The notes under the pieces: generated by a model
Told to the model about the DNA's origin: nothing
What the model saw: only the letters and a program-made list of their open reading frames with translations
Databases searched by the model: none
In this document: one piece after another, positions 28,175-38,403 of the stretch
How positions within the stretch are numbered: the stretch's first letter is position 1
Layout of the letters: each line of letters opens with the position of its first letter
From: Gemmatimonadaceae bacterium
GTDB lineage: Bacteria; Gemmatimonadota; Gemmatimonadetes; Gemmatimonadales; Gemmatimonadaceae
Assembly (NCBI GenBank): GCA_017881685.1
Contig: JADGQR010000124.1
Coordinates: forward strand, 1 to 41,157
Direction: 5' to 3'
Length of the DNA stretch: 41,157 nt
Position numbers and translations under genes: made by a program

Positions 28175-29046
28175 AACCAGAACCGCTGGTTCTGAGCCGC
28201 AAGGTTGGCGGCTTGACAATTCACGCCATCCAGGCCGGTGGGCAACGGCTGGACGGCGGAGCAATGTTCGGCGTCGTTCCGAAGCCGCTTTGGGAAAGAC
28301 GCATCCCCGCTGACGAGCGAAATCGCATTCAGCTCGGAATGCGTGTCGTGCTCATCGAGCATCCATCGGGGCTCGTACTCATCGATACGGGCGCCGGCAA
28401 CAAGGAAGACCGGAAGTTCAAGGACATCTACGGGGTCGAGAACGAAGGTGCAAGCGGCCGCACGTCACTCGAAGATGGACTGAGCCAGCTCGGCGTTTCG
28501 ACGAACGACATTTCGATTGTCATCAACACGCATCTTCATTTCGATCACGCCGGCGGCAACACGTACGTCGACGACGCGGGCGAGCTGAAGGTGACGTTTC
28601 CGAAAGCCCGGTACATCGTGAAACGCGGTGAATACGAATACGCGACTCATCCGAACGAGCGAACCGCGGCGAGTTATTTCGAGCGGAACTTCATGCCGGT
28701 CGTGAAAGATTCGAAGTTCGAGTTCGTCGTCCCGGAGAACGAGATCGTGAAGGGAGTTCGTGTCGTTCCCACGCCGGGTCACACGCCGTTTCATCAGAGC
28801 GTGCTGATCGAATCGGAAGGGGAGCGGGCCTTCTATCTCGCCGACATGCTTCCAACCTCAGCTCATATTCCGCTTCCGTGGATCATGGGGTACGACGTCG
28901 AGCCGCTCGTGACTCTGGAAACCAAAAGGCGAATCCTTCGGCAGGCCGAGGATGAGAACTGGCTCCTGATCTTCGAGCACGACGCTACTGTGCCTTGGGG
29001 ACGAATCGAGCACGACGGAAAAGGGTATCGCCTGCGCGAGTCCTAG
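28171..29046 (+). CDS. MBL-fold metallohydrolase
   Basis: INTHLHFDHAGGNTYVDD (HxHxDH), VVPTPGHTPFHQSVLIESEGERAFYLADMLPTSAHI. Confidence 0.9.
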   Translation: MKPEPLVLSRKVGGLTIHAIQAGGQRLDGGAMFGVVPKPLWERRIPADERNRIQLGMRVVLIEHPSGLVLIDTGAGNKEDRKFKDIYGVENEGASGRTSLEDGLSQLGVSTNDISIVINTHLHFDHAGGNTYVDDAGELKVTFPKARYIVKRGEYEYATHPNERTAASYFERNFMPVVKDSKFEFVVPENEIVKGVRVVPTPGHTPFHQSVLIESEGERAFYLADMLPTSAHIPLPWIMGYDVEPLVTLETKRRILRQAEDENWLLIFEHDATVPWGRIEHDGKGYRLRES

Positions 29047-29075
29047 CTCGATTGCGGAATGACGATTGAGGACCC

Positions 29076-29268
29076 TTACGGCCTCAGGACTAACTGCCAC
29101 CGACGATCGACAACTAATTGAGGACTACGGACAAACTGCGGTTCCAGGGCCCATAGGCCTCAGTGATCCTCGCTAGTCCTCAATGAGCTGTTCTGCCGTC
29201 TTTCCGATTCGGTCCGAAATCCGAACTCAGTCGTCGATCGTCGATGGTAGTTAGTCCTGAGGCCGCAA
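29076..29268. repeat. Palindromic intergenic element, copy A (~59-bp imperfect inverted arms, 75-bp centre)
   Basis: Left arm 29076-29134 TTACGGCCTCAGGACTAACTGCCACCGACGATCGACAACTAATTGAGGACTACGGACAA; right arm 29210-29268, whose reverse complement matches at about 47/59 positions. Similar to copy B at 38404-38601. Confidence 0.85.
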
Positions 29269-29273
29269 TCCAG

Positions 29274-29302
29274 TTGCAATCAACGCCGAAGTCGTTTATC
29301 CT
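29274..29302 (+). promoter_or_regulatory. Sigma70-like promoter candidate for infC-rpmI-rplT
   Basis: TTGCAA (29274-29279), 17-bp spacer, TATCCT (29297-29302), just after the right arm of repeat copy A. Confidence 0.5.
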
Positions 29303-29431
29303 TCGACAGTTACAAAACGATAAGCGGACTCTCCGGGCGGGGAGTTCCACCCTCTGGCCCTCGGTTCCAACCTTGGTGTGCTGCAGGAGTTCATGCCACT
29401 CGGTGCCGAAGGTCCATTCGGCTCCGTCTGC

Positions 29432-29461
29432 GCGCGGACTCCTTCACGGGTCCGCGCTTTT
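29432..29461 (+). terminator. Terminator-like hairpin in the infC leader (candidate attenuator)
   Basis: Perfect 8-bp stem GCGCGGAC (29432-29439) / GTCCGCGC (29450-29457), then TTTTCGTTTCG; ~35 nt upstream of the proposed infC start. Confidence 0.6.
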
Positions 29462-29495
29462 CGTTTCGCATTCCTTCTATTAGAGGTATTCGAGT

Positions 29496-30011
29496 ATTCA
29501 GGACACCACAAAACGTGTGCGCGTGAACAGGCAGATTCGTATCAGCCCGCTCCGCGTTATAGCAGCCGATGGCGCGCAGCTCGGAATCATGGATGTTGAG
29601 ACCGCTCTCGCCGCCGCGGTGGAACAAGGGTTGGATCTGGTCGAAGTCGCACCACTCGCAAGGCCCCCGGTCGTCCGCATCATGGATTACGGGAAGTTCA
29701 AGTTCGAGCAGGCCAAGATGGCGCGACAGGCCAAGAAAAAGCAGCACGTGATCCACCTCAAGGAAGTGAAGTTCCGTCCTGGAATCGAGGAGCATGACTT
29801 CATGACAAAGACCCGCCACGCGCGAGCCTTTCTCGGTGAAGGCAACAAAGTGAAGGTGACGCTCATGTTTCGCGGGCGTCAGATCGCACATCCCGAGCTG
29901 GGACGCGTGGTCGTTAATCGGGTCGCTCAGGAGCTCGCGGATATCGCGAAGGTCGAGACAGAGCCGAAGTTCGAAGGAAAGTTCATGACGATGATCCTCG
30001 CGCCGAAGTAG
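29496..30011 (+). CDS. infC: Translation initiation factor IF-3 (probable AUU start at 29496; conventional alternative GTG at 29517)
   Basis: VNRQIRISPLRVIAADGAQLGIMDVETALAAAVEQGLDLVEVAPLARPPVVRIMDYGKFKFEQ... is IF-3. From ATT the N-terminus is (M)QDTTKRVRVNRQIR, with SD AGAGG at 29482-29486. Confidence 0.9.
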   Translation: MQDTTKRVRVNRQIRISPLRVIAADGAQLGIMDVETALAAAVEQGLDLVEVAPLARPPVVRIMDYGKFKFEQAKMARQAKKKQHVIHLKEVKFRPGIEEHDFMTKTRHARAFLGEGNKVKVTLMFRGRQIAHPELGRVVVNRVAQELADIAKVETEPKFEGKFMTMILAPK

Positions 30012-30052
30012 GCCGAGAAGCTCAGCGTCACTACAACCAATAGAGAAAGAAC

Positions 30053-30250
30053 ATGCCCAAGATGAAAAGCCACCGCGGAGCGAGAAAGCGCTTCTCGATT
30101 ACCGGCTCCGGAAAGGTCAAGCGCCTCAAGGCGTTCAAGAGTCACATCCTCACCAAGAAGACGTCGAAGCGGAAGCGCCGCCTCCGCCAGTCGACGACGA
30201 TCTCGGTGCGCGGTGAAGAGAAAAACATCAAGCGGCTCTTGCAGCTTTAA
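30053..30250 (+). CDS. rpmI: 50S ribosomal protein L35
   Basis: [46 protein letters not shown]; classic infC-rpmI-rplT order. Confidence 0.97.
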   Translation: MPKMKSHRGARKRFSITGSGKVKRLKAFKSHILTKKTSKRKRRLRQSTTISVRGEEKNIKRLLQL

Positions 30251-30262
30251 AGGAGAAATACA

Positions 30263-30625
30263 ATGCCTCGCGTAAGATCGAATGTGGTGCGCCTGAAGCG
30301 CAAAAAGCAGGTAATGAAGGCAGCCCGTGGCGCGTTCGGCGCACGGAGCAAGCTCTGGAAAGCCGCGAAGGAAAACGTCGAGCGTGGCTGGAAGTACGCC
30401 TACCGCGATCGCAAGAATAAGAAGCGCGATTTCCGCAAGCTGTGGATCGTCCGCATCAATGCCGGTGCTCACCAGCACGACATGAGCTACAGTGTGTTCA
30501 TGCACGGCCTCAAGCGGGCCGGAATCGAAATCGACCGCAAGGTTCTGTCTGACCTCGCGATCAACGACGCCGCCGCTTTTGGAGCCCTCGCAGAAAAGGC
30601 CCGCGCAGCTCTGAACGCCGCCTGA
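30263..30625 (+). CDS. rplT: 50S ribosomal protein L20
   Basis: [67 protein letters not shown]. Confidence 0.97.
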   Translation: MPRVRSNVVRLKRKKQVMKAARGAFGARSKLWKAAKENVERGWKYAYRDRKNKKRDFRKLWIVRINAGAHQHDMSYSVFMHGLKRAGIEIDRKVLSDLAINDAAAFGALAEKARAALNAA

Positions 30626-30641
30626 GCATCGCCAGACGGCA

Positions 30642-30691
30642 GGGCGGCCCGGGAACGAATCAACCCGTTCCAGGGCCGCCCTTTCTCTTTT
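30642..30691 (+). terminator. Strong Rho-independent terminator after rplT
   Basis: 16-bp stem with one mismatch: GGGCGGCCCGGGAACG (30642-30657) / CGTTCCAGGGCCGCCC (30666-30681), followed by TTTCTCTTTTC. Confidence 0.85.
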
Positions 30692-30713
30692 CATCATCCC
30701 GGTCGACCAAACT

Positions 30714-31742
30714 GTGACGCTCGACGAGTTCGTAAAAGCAGTATCCGCGCTCGACACTCACGCCTCCGCGCTCGTCTCGGCAGCTACCACTCCGGCCGAG
30801 CTCGAGTCAGCACGCAATGCGCTCCTCGGCAGAAAGAACGGAGACCTGAGCGCGCTCATGAAATCTCTTCCGTCACTTCCCGCCGATGACAGGCGCGAAG
30901 CAGGCGCCGCAGTGAACAGAGTCAAGACGACGATCGAAGAGCTGCTCGCGAATCGCGCAGGCTCACTCGTTCCGGTTGCGCCTTCAGGACCGCGTATCGA
31001 CCTGACGATGCCTGCCCGCGAAAACTGGAAAGGCGGACGACACCCCGTGACGGTAGTGATCGAGGAGATCGAGTCGATCTTTCGCGAGCTCGGCTTCACC
31101 ATTGCGCTCGGCCCCGAGGCCGAGACCGAGTGGTACAACTTCACGTCGCTGAATTTCCCCGAGAATCATCCGGCGATGGACATGCACGACACTCTGTACC
31201 TGAGCGACGAAGTGCTGCTGCGCACTCACACGTCACCGGTTCAGATCAGGACGATGCAGACAACGAAGCCGCCGATTCGTATTCTCGCGCCGGGGAATGT
31301 CTATCGTCGCGATTTCTTCGACGCGTCTCATGCACCGATGTTCTCGCAGATCGAAGGCCTGGCGGTGGACGAGGGAATTGGATTCGTCGACCTGAAGGCC
31401 ACGCTGACGCATTTCGCAAATCGCTTCTTCGGCGGAACGAAGACGCGGTTCCGTCCCAGCTACTTCCCATTCACCGAGCCGTCAGCGGAGATGGATGTCG
31501 AATGCCAGATCTGCCATGGAAGTGGCTGCTCCAGCTGCAAGAATACCGGATGGATGGAAATCCTCGGCTCCGGAATGGTGCACCCGAACGTTCTCATTGC
31601 TGCGGGACTCGACGCTGAGCGCTACACCGGCTGGGCATTCGGAATGGGCCCGGCTCGAATCGCGATGCTGCGCTACAAGCTTCCCGACATTCGTCTGCTC
31701 TACGACTCCGACATGCGATTCCTTGCGCAGGTGTCGTCATGA
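30714..31742 (+). CDS. pheS: Phenylalanyl-tRNA synthetase subunit alpha
   Basis: HPVTVVIEEIESIFRELGFTIALGPEAETEWYNFTSLNFPENHPAMDMHDTLYL, LLRTHTSPVQIRTM, GWMEILGSGMVHPNVL, GWAFGMGPARIAMLRY. GTG start. Confidence 0.97.
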   Translation: MTLDEFVKAVSALDTHASALVSAATTPAELESARNALLGRKNGDLSALMKSLPSLPADDRREAGAAVNRVKTTIEELLANRAGSLVPVAPSGPRIDLTMPARENWKGGRHPVTVVIEEIESIFRELGFTIALGPEAETEWYNFTSLNFPENHPAMDMHDTLYLSDEVLLRTHTSPVQIRTMQTTKPPIRILAPGNVYRRDFFDASHAPMFSQIEGLAVDEGIGFVDLKATLTHFANRFFGGTKTRFRPSYFPFTEPSAEMDVECQICHGSGCSSCKNTGWMEILGSGMVHPNVLIAAGLDAERYTGWAFGMGPARIAMLRYKLPDIRLLYDSDMRFLAQVSS

Positions 31743-34108
31743 ACGCGTCGTACCGCTGGCTGCGCGACTTCGTCGACATCGAGCTCTCGCCGACTCAGCT
31801 CCGCGACTTGCTCACTGCACGGTGCGCGACGGTCGATGATGTCGTAACGCTTCGCCAGGATCTCGCGGACGTCGTCATCGGACGAGTTGTCGAGGCAGAA
31901 CCGCATCCCGATTCTGATCACTTGTGGGTGACGAAGGTCGACGCGGGCAAGGGCGTTCTTCATGATGTTGTCTGCGGCGCGCCGAACGTGGAAAAGGGAA
32001 AGCTCTATCCGTTCGCTCCAGTCGGGACAGTTCTTCCTGGCGGTCTCAAGCTCGAGAAGCGAAAGATTCGCGGAGCTGTATCCGAGGGCATGTTGTGCTC
32101 CGCGCGTGAGCTCGGACTCGGAACCGACCATCAGGGGATTCTCGCACTCGACGTAGATGCTCAGCCTGGCGAGCGCTTCATCGATGTGGTGCCGGTTGGC
32201 GACACGATCCTCGTCGTTGACGTACTTCCCAACAGGCCTGATCTGCTCTCGCACGAGGGACTCGCGAGGGAGATTGCGGCCGCGACCGGCAAGAAGATGG
32301 AGCGTCCTTCGCATCCACCGGCTGTTTTGACGCGCGCCGTAGCGGAAGGGGACACGCCGAAAATCGAAATTACGGTTGAGGACACTGAAGGCGCGCCGCG
32401 CTACATGACGGCGATTGTCCGCGGAGTGACAGTTGGTCCGAGTCCGGAATGGCTCGCGTCGAGAATCGAAGCTGTTGGTGGCCGGTCGGTGAGCAACGTC
32501 GTTGACGTCACGAACTACATGCTTCACGGCTTCGGACAACCGATGCACGCGTTCGATCTCGCCAGGCTCGGCGGTGGACAGGTTGTCGTGCGTCGCGGAA
32601 AGAATGGCGAGAAGCTCGTCACGCTCGATGGCGTCGAGCGAACGCTGGATGACTCGATGACAATCATCGCCGATGCAACGTCGCCGCAGGCGATCGGCGG
32701 AGTCATTGGAGGAAAGGGGAGCGAAGTCACCGAAACGACGACTGACATTCTTATCGAAGCAGCAGCGTTTGATCCGCAGCGCATCCGCGCGACGCGCAGA
32801 AAGCTTGGGCTTTCGACCGATGCGAGCTACCGATTCGAGCGCGGCGTGGATGTTTCTGCGATTGAAGACCTGCTGTACTACGCTGCAGAGCTTGTGCAGC
32901 GAGTTGCCGGCGGCTCGCTTGGCGGGCCGTCAACGGACTCATATGAGAAGCCGGCGCCCGCGAACCCGATTCGTGTTCGGCTCGCACGAATCACAACTTT
33001 GCTCGGCGAAGAGATCCCCGAAAACTTCTCGATTGCATATCTGTCGAGTGTTGGGTTCGGAGTCGAGCCCGAGAAGGACGCCCTGATGGTGAGGCCGCCT
33101 TCATTCCGTCAGGACGTCATCGGCGAAGCTGAAGTGATCGAAGAAATTGCGCGGCTTCATGGTTACGAATTGTTCTCGTCGGAACTCCGCCCGTATCGTC
33201 CCGGATCGCGTCGCGATGCGCCGATGCACACAGCCGCGAGCAGAGTGAGAGATGCGGCGGTGGCTGCCGGCCTTCTCGAAGCCCGGCCAATGCCATTCGT
33301 TCGCGAAGGCATCGAGTCGCATCGTGTTCGGAATCCGTTGGCGGAAGACGAAGCCTATCTGAGGACGAGTCTGCTCGATTCACTTGCACGGCGCGTCGAA
33401 TACAACTTCGCGCACATGCAGCGGAACGTTCGACTGTTCGAGATAGGCACTGTTTTTACGCACGAAACTGCGGCCGATACCTCAGCTCCGGCCGAGCGAA
33501 TCCATGCCGCGGCGGTGATCGTTGGCGATCGCCGTCCTCAGCATTTCACCGAGCCTCATCCTCCGAAGTTCGACGAGTGGGATGCAAAGGGTCTGGGCGA
33601 ATCAATCGCACGCGCGGCATTTCCTGCCGCATCGGTCCGTTGCACTCCGTCGACTGATGCCGTGCTCTGGACGATCATCGCAGATGAAGCCGCAATTGGC
33701 TTGGTGAGAAGACTCACCGTCGACGCGCCGGTTTGGGCATCTCCGGTATTCGGAATTGAAATCGATCTCGAAGCGATCATCGCTTCGGAAGCTGCTACCA
33801 GACCTTACGTCGCAATTCCGGCGATGCCGGCAATGCAGGTCGACCTCGCGCTCCTCGTACCGGAGGACGTTCCTTCGTCGGACGTCGCGGACGCGATTCG
33901 GCAGGCAGCCGGCGACATGCTCGAATCCCTCGTCGTGTTCGACGAATTCCGTGGCGCTGGAATTCCTGACGGGCAGAGAAGCCTCGCGTGGGCGTTGACC
34001 TTCCGTCATCCCGAGCGCACACTACGAGACAAGGAAATTCAGGGCCGAACCAGCAAAATCCTCAGCGTACTCGAGAGCAAACTTGGAATCAGACAACGAT
34101 CGTCCTGA
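31739..34108 (+). CDS. pheT: Phenylalanyl-tRNA synthetase subunit beta
   Basis: 789 aa; N-terminal tRNA-binding domain (VVGAPNV-like VVCGAPNVEKGKLYPFAPVGTVLPGG), B3/B4 and B5 regions, C-terminal anticodon-binding domain. ATGA overlap with pheS. Confidence 0.96.
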   Translation: MNASYRWLRDFVDIELSPTQLRDLLTARCATVDDVVTLRQDLADVVIGRVVEAEPHPDSDHLWVTKVDAGKGVLHDVVCGAPNVEKGKLYPFAPVGTVLPGGLKLEKRKIRGAVSEGMLCSARELGLGTDHQGILALDVDAQPGERFIDVVPVGDTILVVDVLPNRPDLLSHEGLAREIAAATGKKMERPSHPPAVLTRAVAEGDTPKIEITVEDTEGAPRYMTAIVRGVTVGPSPEWLASRIEAVGGRSVSNVVDVTNYMLHGFGQPMHAFDLARLGGGQVVVRRGKNGEKLVTLDGVERTLDDSMTIIADATSPQAIGGVIGGKGSEVTETTTDILIEAAAFDPQRIRATRRKLGLSTDASYRFERGVDVSAIEDLLYYAAELVQRVAGGSLGGPSTDSYEKPAPANPIRVRLARITTLLGEEIPENFSIAYLSSVGFGVEPEKDALMVRPPSFRQDVIGEAEVIEEIARLHGYELFSSELRPYRPGSRRDAPMHTAASRVRDAAVAAGLLEARPMPFVREGIESHRVRNPLAEDEAYLRTSLLDSLARRVEYNFAHMQRNVRLFEIGTVFTHETAADTSAPAERIHAAAVIVGDRRPQHFTEPHPPKFDEWDAKGLGESIARAAFPAASVRCTPSTDAVLWTIIADEAAIGLVRRLTVDAPVWASPVFGIEIDLEAIIASEAATRPYVAIPAMPAMQVDLALLVPEDVPSSDVADAIRQAAGDMLESLVVFDEFRGAGIPDGQRSLAWALTFRHPERTLRDKEIQGRTSKILSVLESKLGIRQRSS

Positions 34109-34379
34109 CGTCGAAGCGTTTCTCGAGCTTCAACAACTCGTTCGTCATCTTGGCGACGAGCTGACGAGCTTCCGTCGCCGCGCCCTTCAGGCCGAGGCTC
34201 GGATGAAAGCAGTGGAAGGATCGGGCGGCGCAGCGAAGGTCACCCCGGAGAGAATCGAGCGACTCGAGCTGGAAAATGCTGAGCTTCGCAAGCGACTGGA
34301 GACGGCCCGCGCGCGAACCAGGCAGGTCCTCGACCGGGTTCGTTTTCTCCGGCAGCAGCACGAGGCGGCAGCACCATGA
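34083..34379 (+). CDS. Small coiled-coil protein (possibly division-associated by position)
   Basis: 98 aa, heptad-rich (ERIERLELENAELRKRLETARARTRQVLDRVRFLRQQ); TTG start inside the pheT 3' end, stop overlapping the zapA start. Confidence 0.7.
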   Translation: MESDNDRPDVEAFLELQQLVRHLGDELTSFRRRALQAEARMKAVEGSGGAAKVTPERIERLELENAELRKRLETARARTRQVLDRVRFLRQQHEAAAP

Positions 34380-34666
34380 ACCAGAAAAAGAACGTCGTCA
34401 AAGTCACGATCCTCGGCAGTGAGTATACGCTGCGGACCGAGACGTCTCCGGAGCACGCGCTCGCGGTTGCCGAGTACGTCGACAAGGCAATCAGCGAAAC
34501 GATGGACTCCGGGGCGCGGGTGGAGGCGCACAAGGCCGCAATCCTCGCCGCACTGCGCATAGCGGGAGAGCTCTTCGAAGCACGGGAGCGAGCCTCCACT
34601 CTGGCTTCCGAGATGAAAGCCCTGAGCGACGAAATACGCCCCTGGCTCCCCCCGGCAAAGAGATAG
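34376..34666 (+). CDS. zapA: Cell division protein ZapA
   Basis: 96 aa; [36 protein letters not shown]...[20 protein letters not shown]. Confidence 0.9.
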   Translation: MNQKKNVVKVTILGSEYTLRTETSPEHALAVAEYVDKAISETMDSGARVEAHKAAILAALRIAGELFEARERASTLASEMKALSDEIRPWLPPAKR

Positions 34667-34751
34667 GATTACTTTAACCCCAGGACGCGACGACTTTCCG
34701 GCGCGCTTGGGGCCGCCTGTGGCATTGCCGCGGGCTCTACATAGATCTGTC

Positions 34752-36341
34752 ATGACTCAAACGGCGATGCTTGCCGCGGTTGGCCTGATTCTGGTCGTCG
34801 TAGCCTCCGCGGTGTTTCTCTATATAGGTAGTCGGGCTGGCAGGAAGTCAGAGATCGCGAGGCAGCTGCAAGCCAAAGCGACTGCTGAAGAAACCGCAAA
34901 ACGCATCCTCGATGATGCAGCGCGCGATTCCGAATCGCTGCGCAAGACCGCGCTCCTGAGCGGCAAGGAAGAGCTGATCCATCTCCGCGAAGAGTGGGAG
35001 CTCGAAGCTCGCAAGCGGCGAGAAGAGATCGAAGCCGAGGAGCGCCGTGTTCAGGAACGGGAAGGTCTGCTCAACAGGAAGTACGATCTCCTCGAGCAGC
35101 GCGAGCGGGAAACCACGTCGCGCACGACCGACATAACCCGCAGACAGGAAGCGCTTGCCTCGCGCGAGCAGGAGCTCGACAAGCTTCTTGCCGATGAACG
35201 GCGCCGTCTGGAACAGCTCGCTGGTTTGTCCGCACAGGAAGCCAAGGCAGAGCTGGTGCAGCGCCTGGCCGACGAGGCTCAGGCCGACGCAGCTAACCGG
35301 ATTCGCGACATCAGAGAATCGGCCAAGCGCAACGCCGACAGGGAAGCGAAGAAAATCATCGCTCTCGCGATTCAGCGAATCGCGGCTGAACAGACTGCGG
35401 AGACAACCGTCTCTGCTGTTGCGCTTCCTAATGACGAAATGAAGGGCCGCATTATCGGCCGCGAAGGACGCAACATTCGCGCGTTCGAGCTTGCGACGGG
35501 TGTCGACGTGATCATCGACGACACTCCGGATACGGTGGTCGTCTCATGCTTCGATCCAGTGCGCCGGGAAGTTGCGCGCCTGTCGCTCGAAAAGCTCGTT
35601 GCCGACGGACGCATTCATCCAGGCCGCATCGAGGAAGTCGTCGCGAAGTCGCGTGAAGAAGTCGACATCGGCATCATCGATACCGGTGAGCGAGCAGCGT
35701 ACGCCAGCGGCGTGCATGGATTGCATCAGGAAATCATTCGCCTCATCGGCCGCATGCGTTGGCGCACGAGCTACGGCCAGAACATTCTCAACCACTCGCA
35801 GGAAGTCGCGTGGCTGGCCGGCATCATGGCGGCTGAGCTCGGACTCGATGTCGCGATGGCTCGACGCGGAGCGCTGCTCCATGACATTGGAAAAGTTCTG
35901 ACGCACGAGCACGAGGGCACACACGTGCAGCTTGGTGTCGAGGTGGCGACTCGTTACGGCGAGCATCCGCTCGTCATCAATTGCATCGCCGCGCACCACG
36001 ACGACGTTCCTCACGAGAGCGAGATATCGGTTCTCGTTCAGGCTGCTGACGCAATCTCCGGATCGCGCCCAGGCGCGCGGCGTGAAGCGTTCGAGACCTA
36101 TGTGAAGCGACTCGAAGGACTCGAGCGCATCGCATCGAGTTATCGTGGCGTCGAAAAAGTGTTTGCGATCCAGGCAGGACGTGAAGTTCGCGTGATCGTC
36201 ACTCCCGATGATGTGAATGACGCTCGCATGACAACGCTGAGCGAGGAGATCGCGCGCCGCATCGAGGCAGAGCTTCAGTATCCGGGACAGATCAAGGTTG
36301 TCCTCATCCGCGAGACACGCGCGGTGGACTTTGCCCGCTGA
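34752..36341 (+). CDS. rny: Ribonuclease Y
   Basis: N-terminal TM plus long coiled coil, KH domain ([56 protein letters not shown]), HD domain ([21 protein letters not shown]). Confidence 0.97.
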   Translation: MTQTAMLAAVGLILVVVASAVFLYIGSRAGRKSEIARQLQAKATAEETAKRILDDAARDSESLRKTALLSGKEELIHLREEWELEARKRREEIEAEERRVQEREGLLNRKYDLLEQRERETTSRTTDITRRQEALASREQELDKLLADERRRLEQLAGLSAQEAKAELVQRLADEAQADAANRIRDIRESAKRNADREAKKIIALAIQRIAAEQTAETTVSAVALPNDEMKGRIIGREGRNIRAFELATGVDVIIDDTPDTVVVSCFDPVRREVARLSLEKLVADGRIHPGRIEEVVAKSREEVDIGIIDTGERAAYASGVHGLHQEIIRLIGRMRWRTSYGQNILNHSQEVAWLAGIMAAELGLDVAMARRGALLHDIGKVLTHEHEGTHVQLGVEVATRYGEHPLVINCIAAHHDDVPHESEISVLVQAADAISGSRPGARREAFETYVKRLEGLERIASSYRGVEKVFAIQAGREVRVIVTPDDVNDARMTTLSEEIARRIEAELQYPGQIKVVLIRETRAVDFAR

Positions 36342-37218
36342 GCTGATCGATGGCGTATCGATTGCCCGCGAGATTCGCCAGGAAATAGCAGAGAAAGCGG
36401 CGCGGCTCGCCGAGCGCGGAATTCGCCCCGGGCTTGCTGTTGTTCTGGTGGGAGATGATCCGGCAAGCGCGGTCTACGTACGATCGAAAGGCCGCGCGTG
36501 TGATGAGGCCGGCATGTACAGCTCGACGATCAACCTTCCCGCGACGACTTCGCAGCCTGAATTGCTCGAAGTCGTCAACCGGCTCAACGCAGATTCGCGC
36601 ATTCACGGAATTCTCGTGCAGATGCCGCTGCCAAAACAGCTGGACGCCGATACTGTCATTCGTGCGATCGATCCACGCAAGGACGTTGACGGATTTCATC
36701 CGGTCAATATCGGCAAGCTTCTGATTGGCGAGCGCGATGGTTTCGTTCCTTGCACGCCGGCAGGAATACAGGAGATGCTGAGGCGATCGGCAATCGAGAC
36801 ATCAGGAGCCGAATGCGTGATCGTCGGCCGCAGCAATATCGTCGGAAAGCCGATGGCTGCTCTGCTGATGCAGGACGCTGCTGGTGCGAACGGAACTGTG
36901 ACTGTGTGTCATCGTCACACGCGCGACCTCGGTGCTCACACTAAGCGTGCTGACATACTCATCGTCGCGGCCGGCCGGGCGGGACTCGTTACGGCCGACA
37001 TGATTCGTCCTGGTGCCGTGGTCATCGATGTTGGGATGAACAGAATCGACGATCCGAATTCATCGCGCGGGTATCGTCTTGTCGGTGACGTGGATTTTGA
37101 GTCAGTAAGCAAAGTCGCATCGCGAATCACACCCGTACCCGGTGGAGTGGGACCGATGACAATTGCGATGCTGATGTCGAACACCGTCAAGGCAGCCGAA
37201 CAAATCGGCGCTGCATGA
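36331..37218 (+). CDS. folD: Bifunctional methylenetetrahydrofolate dehydrogenase/cyclohydrolase FolD
   Basis: [93 protein letters not shown]-like [20 protein letters not shown] start. Confidence 0.96.
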   Translation: MPAELIDGVSIAREIRQEIAEKAARLAERGIRPGLAVVLVGDDPASAVYVRSKGRACDEAGMYSSTINLPATTSQPELLEVVNRLNADSRIHGILVQMPLPKQLDADTVIRAIDPRKDVDGFHPVNIGKLLIGERDGFVPCTPAGIQEMLRRSAIETSGAECVIVGRSNIVGKPMAALLMQDAAGANGTVTVCHRHTRDLGAHTKRADILIVAAGRAGLVTADMIRPGAVVIDVGMNRIDDPNSSRGYRLVGDVDFESVSKVASRITPVPGGVGPMTIAMLMSNTVKAAEQIGAA

Positions 37219-38396
37219 TCCGGTCTGCTGTCCAGGCGATACCTGGAACGACTCGCGAGTCGGCAGTAAGCGTCAGCACGCTTAACGAATCAACAAAAGC
37301 TCTGGTCGAGAGCGAGTTCGGCCAGTTCTGGATCAAGGGCGAGATCAGCGATTTCAAGCCACATCGCAATGGGCATTGGTACTTCTCGCTGCGCGACAAA
37401 GTCGCCCAGATATCGTGCGTGGTGTGGAGTCGCGATCAGCACATGATTCCTGCGCCCCCTGACGATGGCATGCAGGTCGTCGCGTTGGCTGAAATGACTG
37501 TGTATCCAGCGAGAGGCTCGCTTCAGCTCAAGGTCTGTCGCATGGAAGCGGCAGGTGACGGACTGTGGCGCAAGGCGATGGAACAGACCATTGCACGCCT
37601 GAAGGCTGACGGCCTCATGGAACCGGCGAGAAAGCGGGCGCTGCCGCGGTATCCGAGAGTGATAGCGATCGTAACGAGCACGCACGGGGCGGCGATGAAG
37701 GACATCATCTCTGTCGCCCAGAGGCGACGTCCCGGAATCCGCATCGTTGTCGCCAACTGTGCGGTGCAGGGAGACAATGCTCCAGCTGAGATCTGCGCGG
37801 CGATCGAGCGAATAGTTCGCTGGAAGCGAGCCCAGGTTTTGATTGTGGGCCGGGGCGGCGGTTCTCGTGAGGACCTGTGGGCCTTCAATAATGAAAAGGT
37901 CGCGCGCGCAGTCGCCGCCTGTCCCATTCCCGTGATCTCGGCCGTAGGCCATGAGATCGACGCAACAGTTTGCGATCTCGTAGCGGACGTTCGTGCCGCA
38001 ACGCCTTCCGCGGCTGCTGAGGCTGCGGTTCCGGCACTCGAGGAGCTGGTCGCTGCCGTGGAAGCACAGCGCGCCCGAATGGTCAGGAATCTCACGCGGA
38101 AAATCGATGCGTCATCTTCGGAGCTCCGGATGGTAGCACGGGGAATGAAGGCGGCTGCCCTCAGGTCGTCAGATCGCCGTCGCACCGCAGTTTCGGGACT
38201 TGCCGGTCAACTCAACGCGCTCAGTCCGCTGGCGACGCTCTCGCGGGGCTATGCTGTCGCCCGCGATGCAGATGGAACGACCCTCGGATCGATCAGTCAA
38301 TTCGAGGTCAGAAAGCACTTCCAGCTGATGCTGAGGGACGGCTCACTCGATGCTACCGTCGATCGCCTCAAATCAGCATTGCGAAAACAGGACTGA
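37215..38396 (+). CDS. xseA: Exodeoxyribonuclease VII large subunit
   Basis: [112 protein letters not shown]. Confidence 0.96.
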   Translation: MIRSAVQAIPGTTRESAVSVSTLNESTKALVESEFGQFWIKGEISDFKPHRNGHWYFSLRDKVAQISCVVWSRDQHMIPAPPDDGMQVVALAEMTVYPARGSLQLKVCRMEAAGDGLWRKAMEQTIARLKADGLMEPARKRALPRYPRVIAIVTSTHGAAMKDIISVAQRRRPGIRIVVANCAVQGDNAPAEICAAIERIVRWKRAQVLIVGRGGGSREDLWAFNNEKVARAVAACPIPVISAVGHEIDATVCDLVADVRAATPSAAAEAAVPALEELVAAVEAQRARMVRNLTRKIDASSSELRMVARGMKAAALRSSDRRRTAVSGLAGQLNALSPLATLSRGYAVARDADGTTLGSISQFEVRKHFQLMLRDGSLDATVDRLKSALRKQD

Positions 38397-38403
38397 GGAC
38401 CCC

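Noticed and set aside
29391-29599. Leader peptide ORF (ATG at 29391) upstream of infC
   Set aside because: GGAG is only 3 nt from the ATG, the frame runs through the terminator and into infC, and there is no run of regulatory codons; more likely incidental.
30682-30713. T-box or Phe leader peptide controlling pheST
   Set aside because: Only ~30 nt separate the rplT terminator from the pheS start; no T-box or Phe-rich ORF fits.
34667-34751. Possible 6S RNA (ssrS) downstream of zapA
   Set aside because: Position matches the gammaproteobacterial zapA-ssrS order and a CCCCA...TGGGG hairpin exists, but the gap is only 85 nt, too short for a typical ~180-nt 6S RNA.
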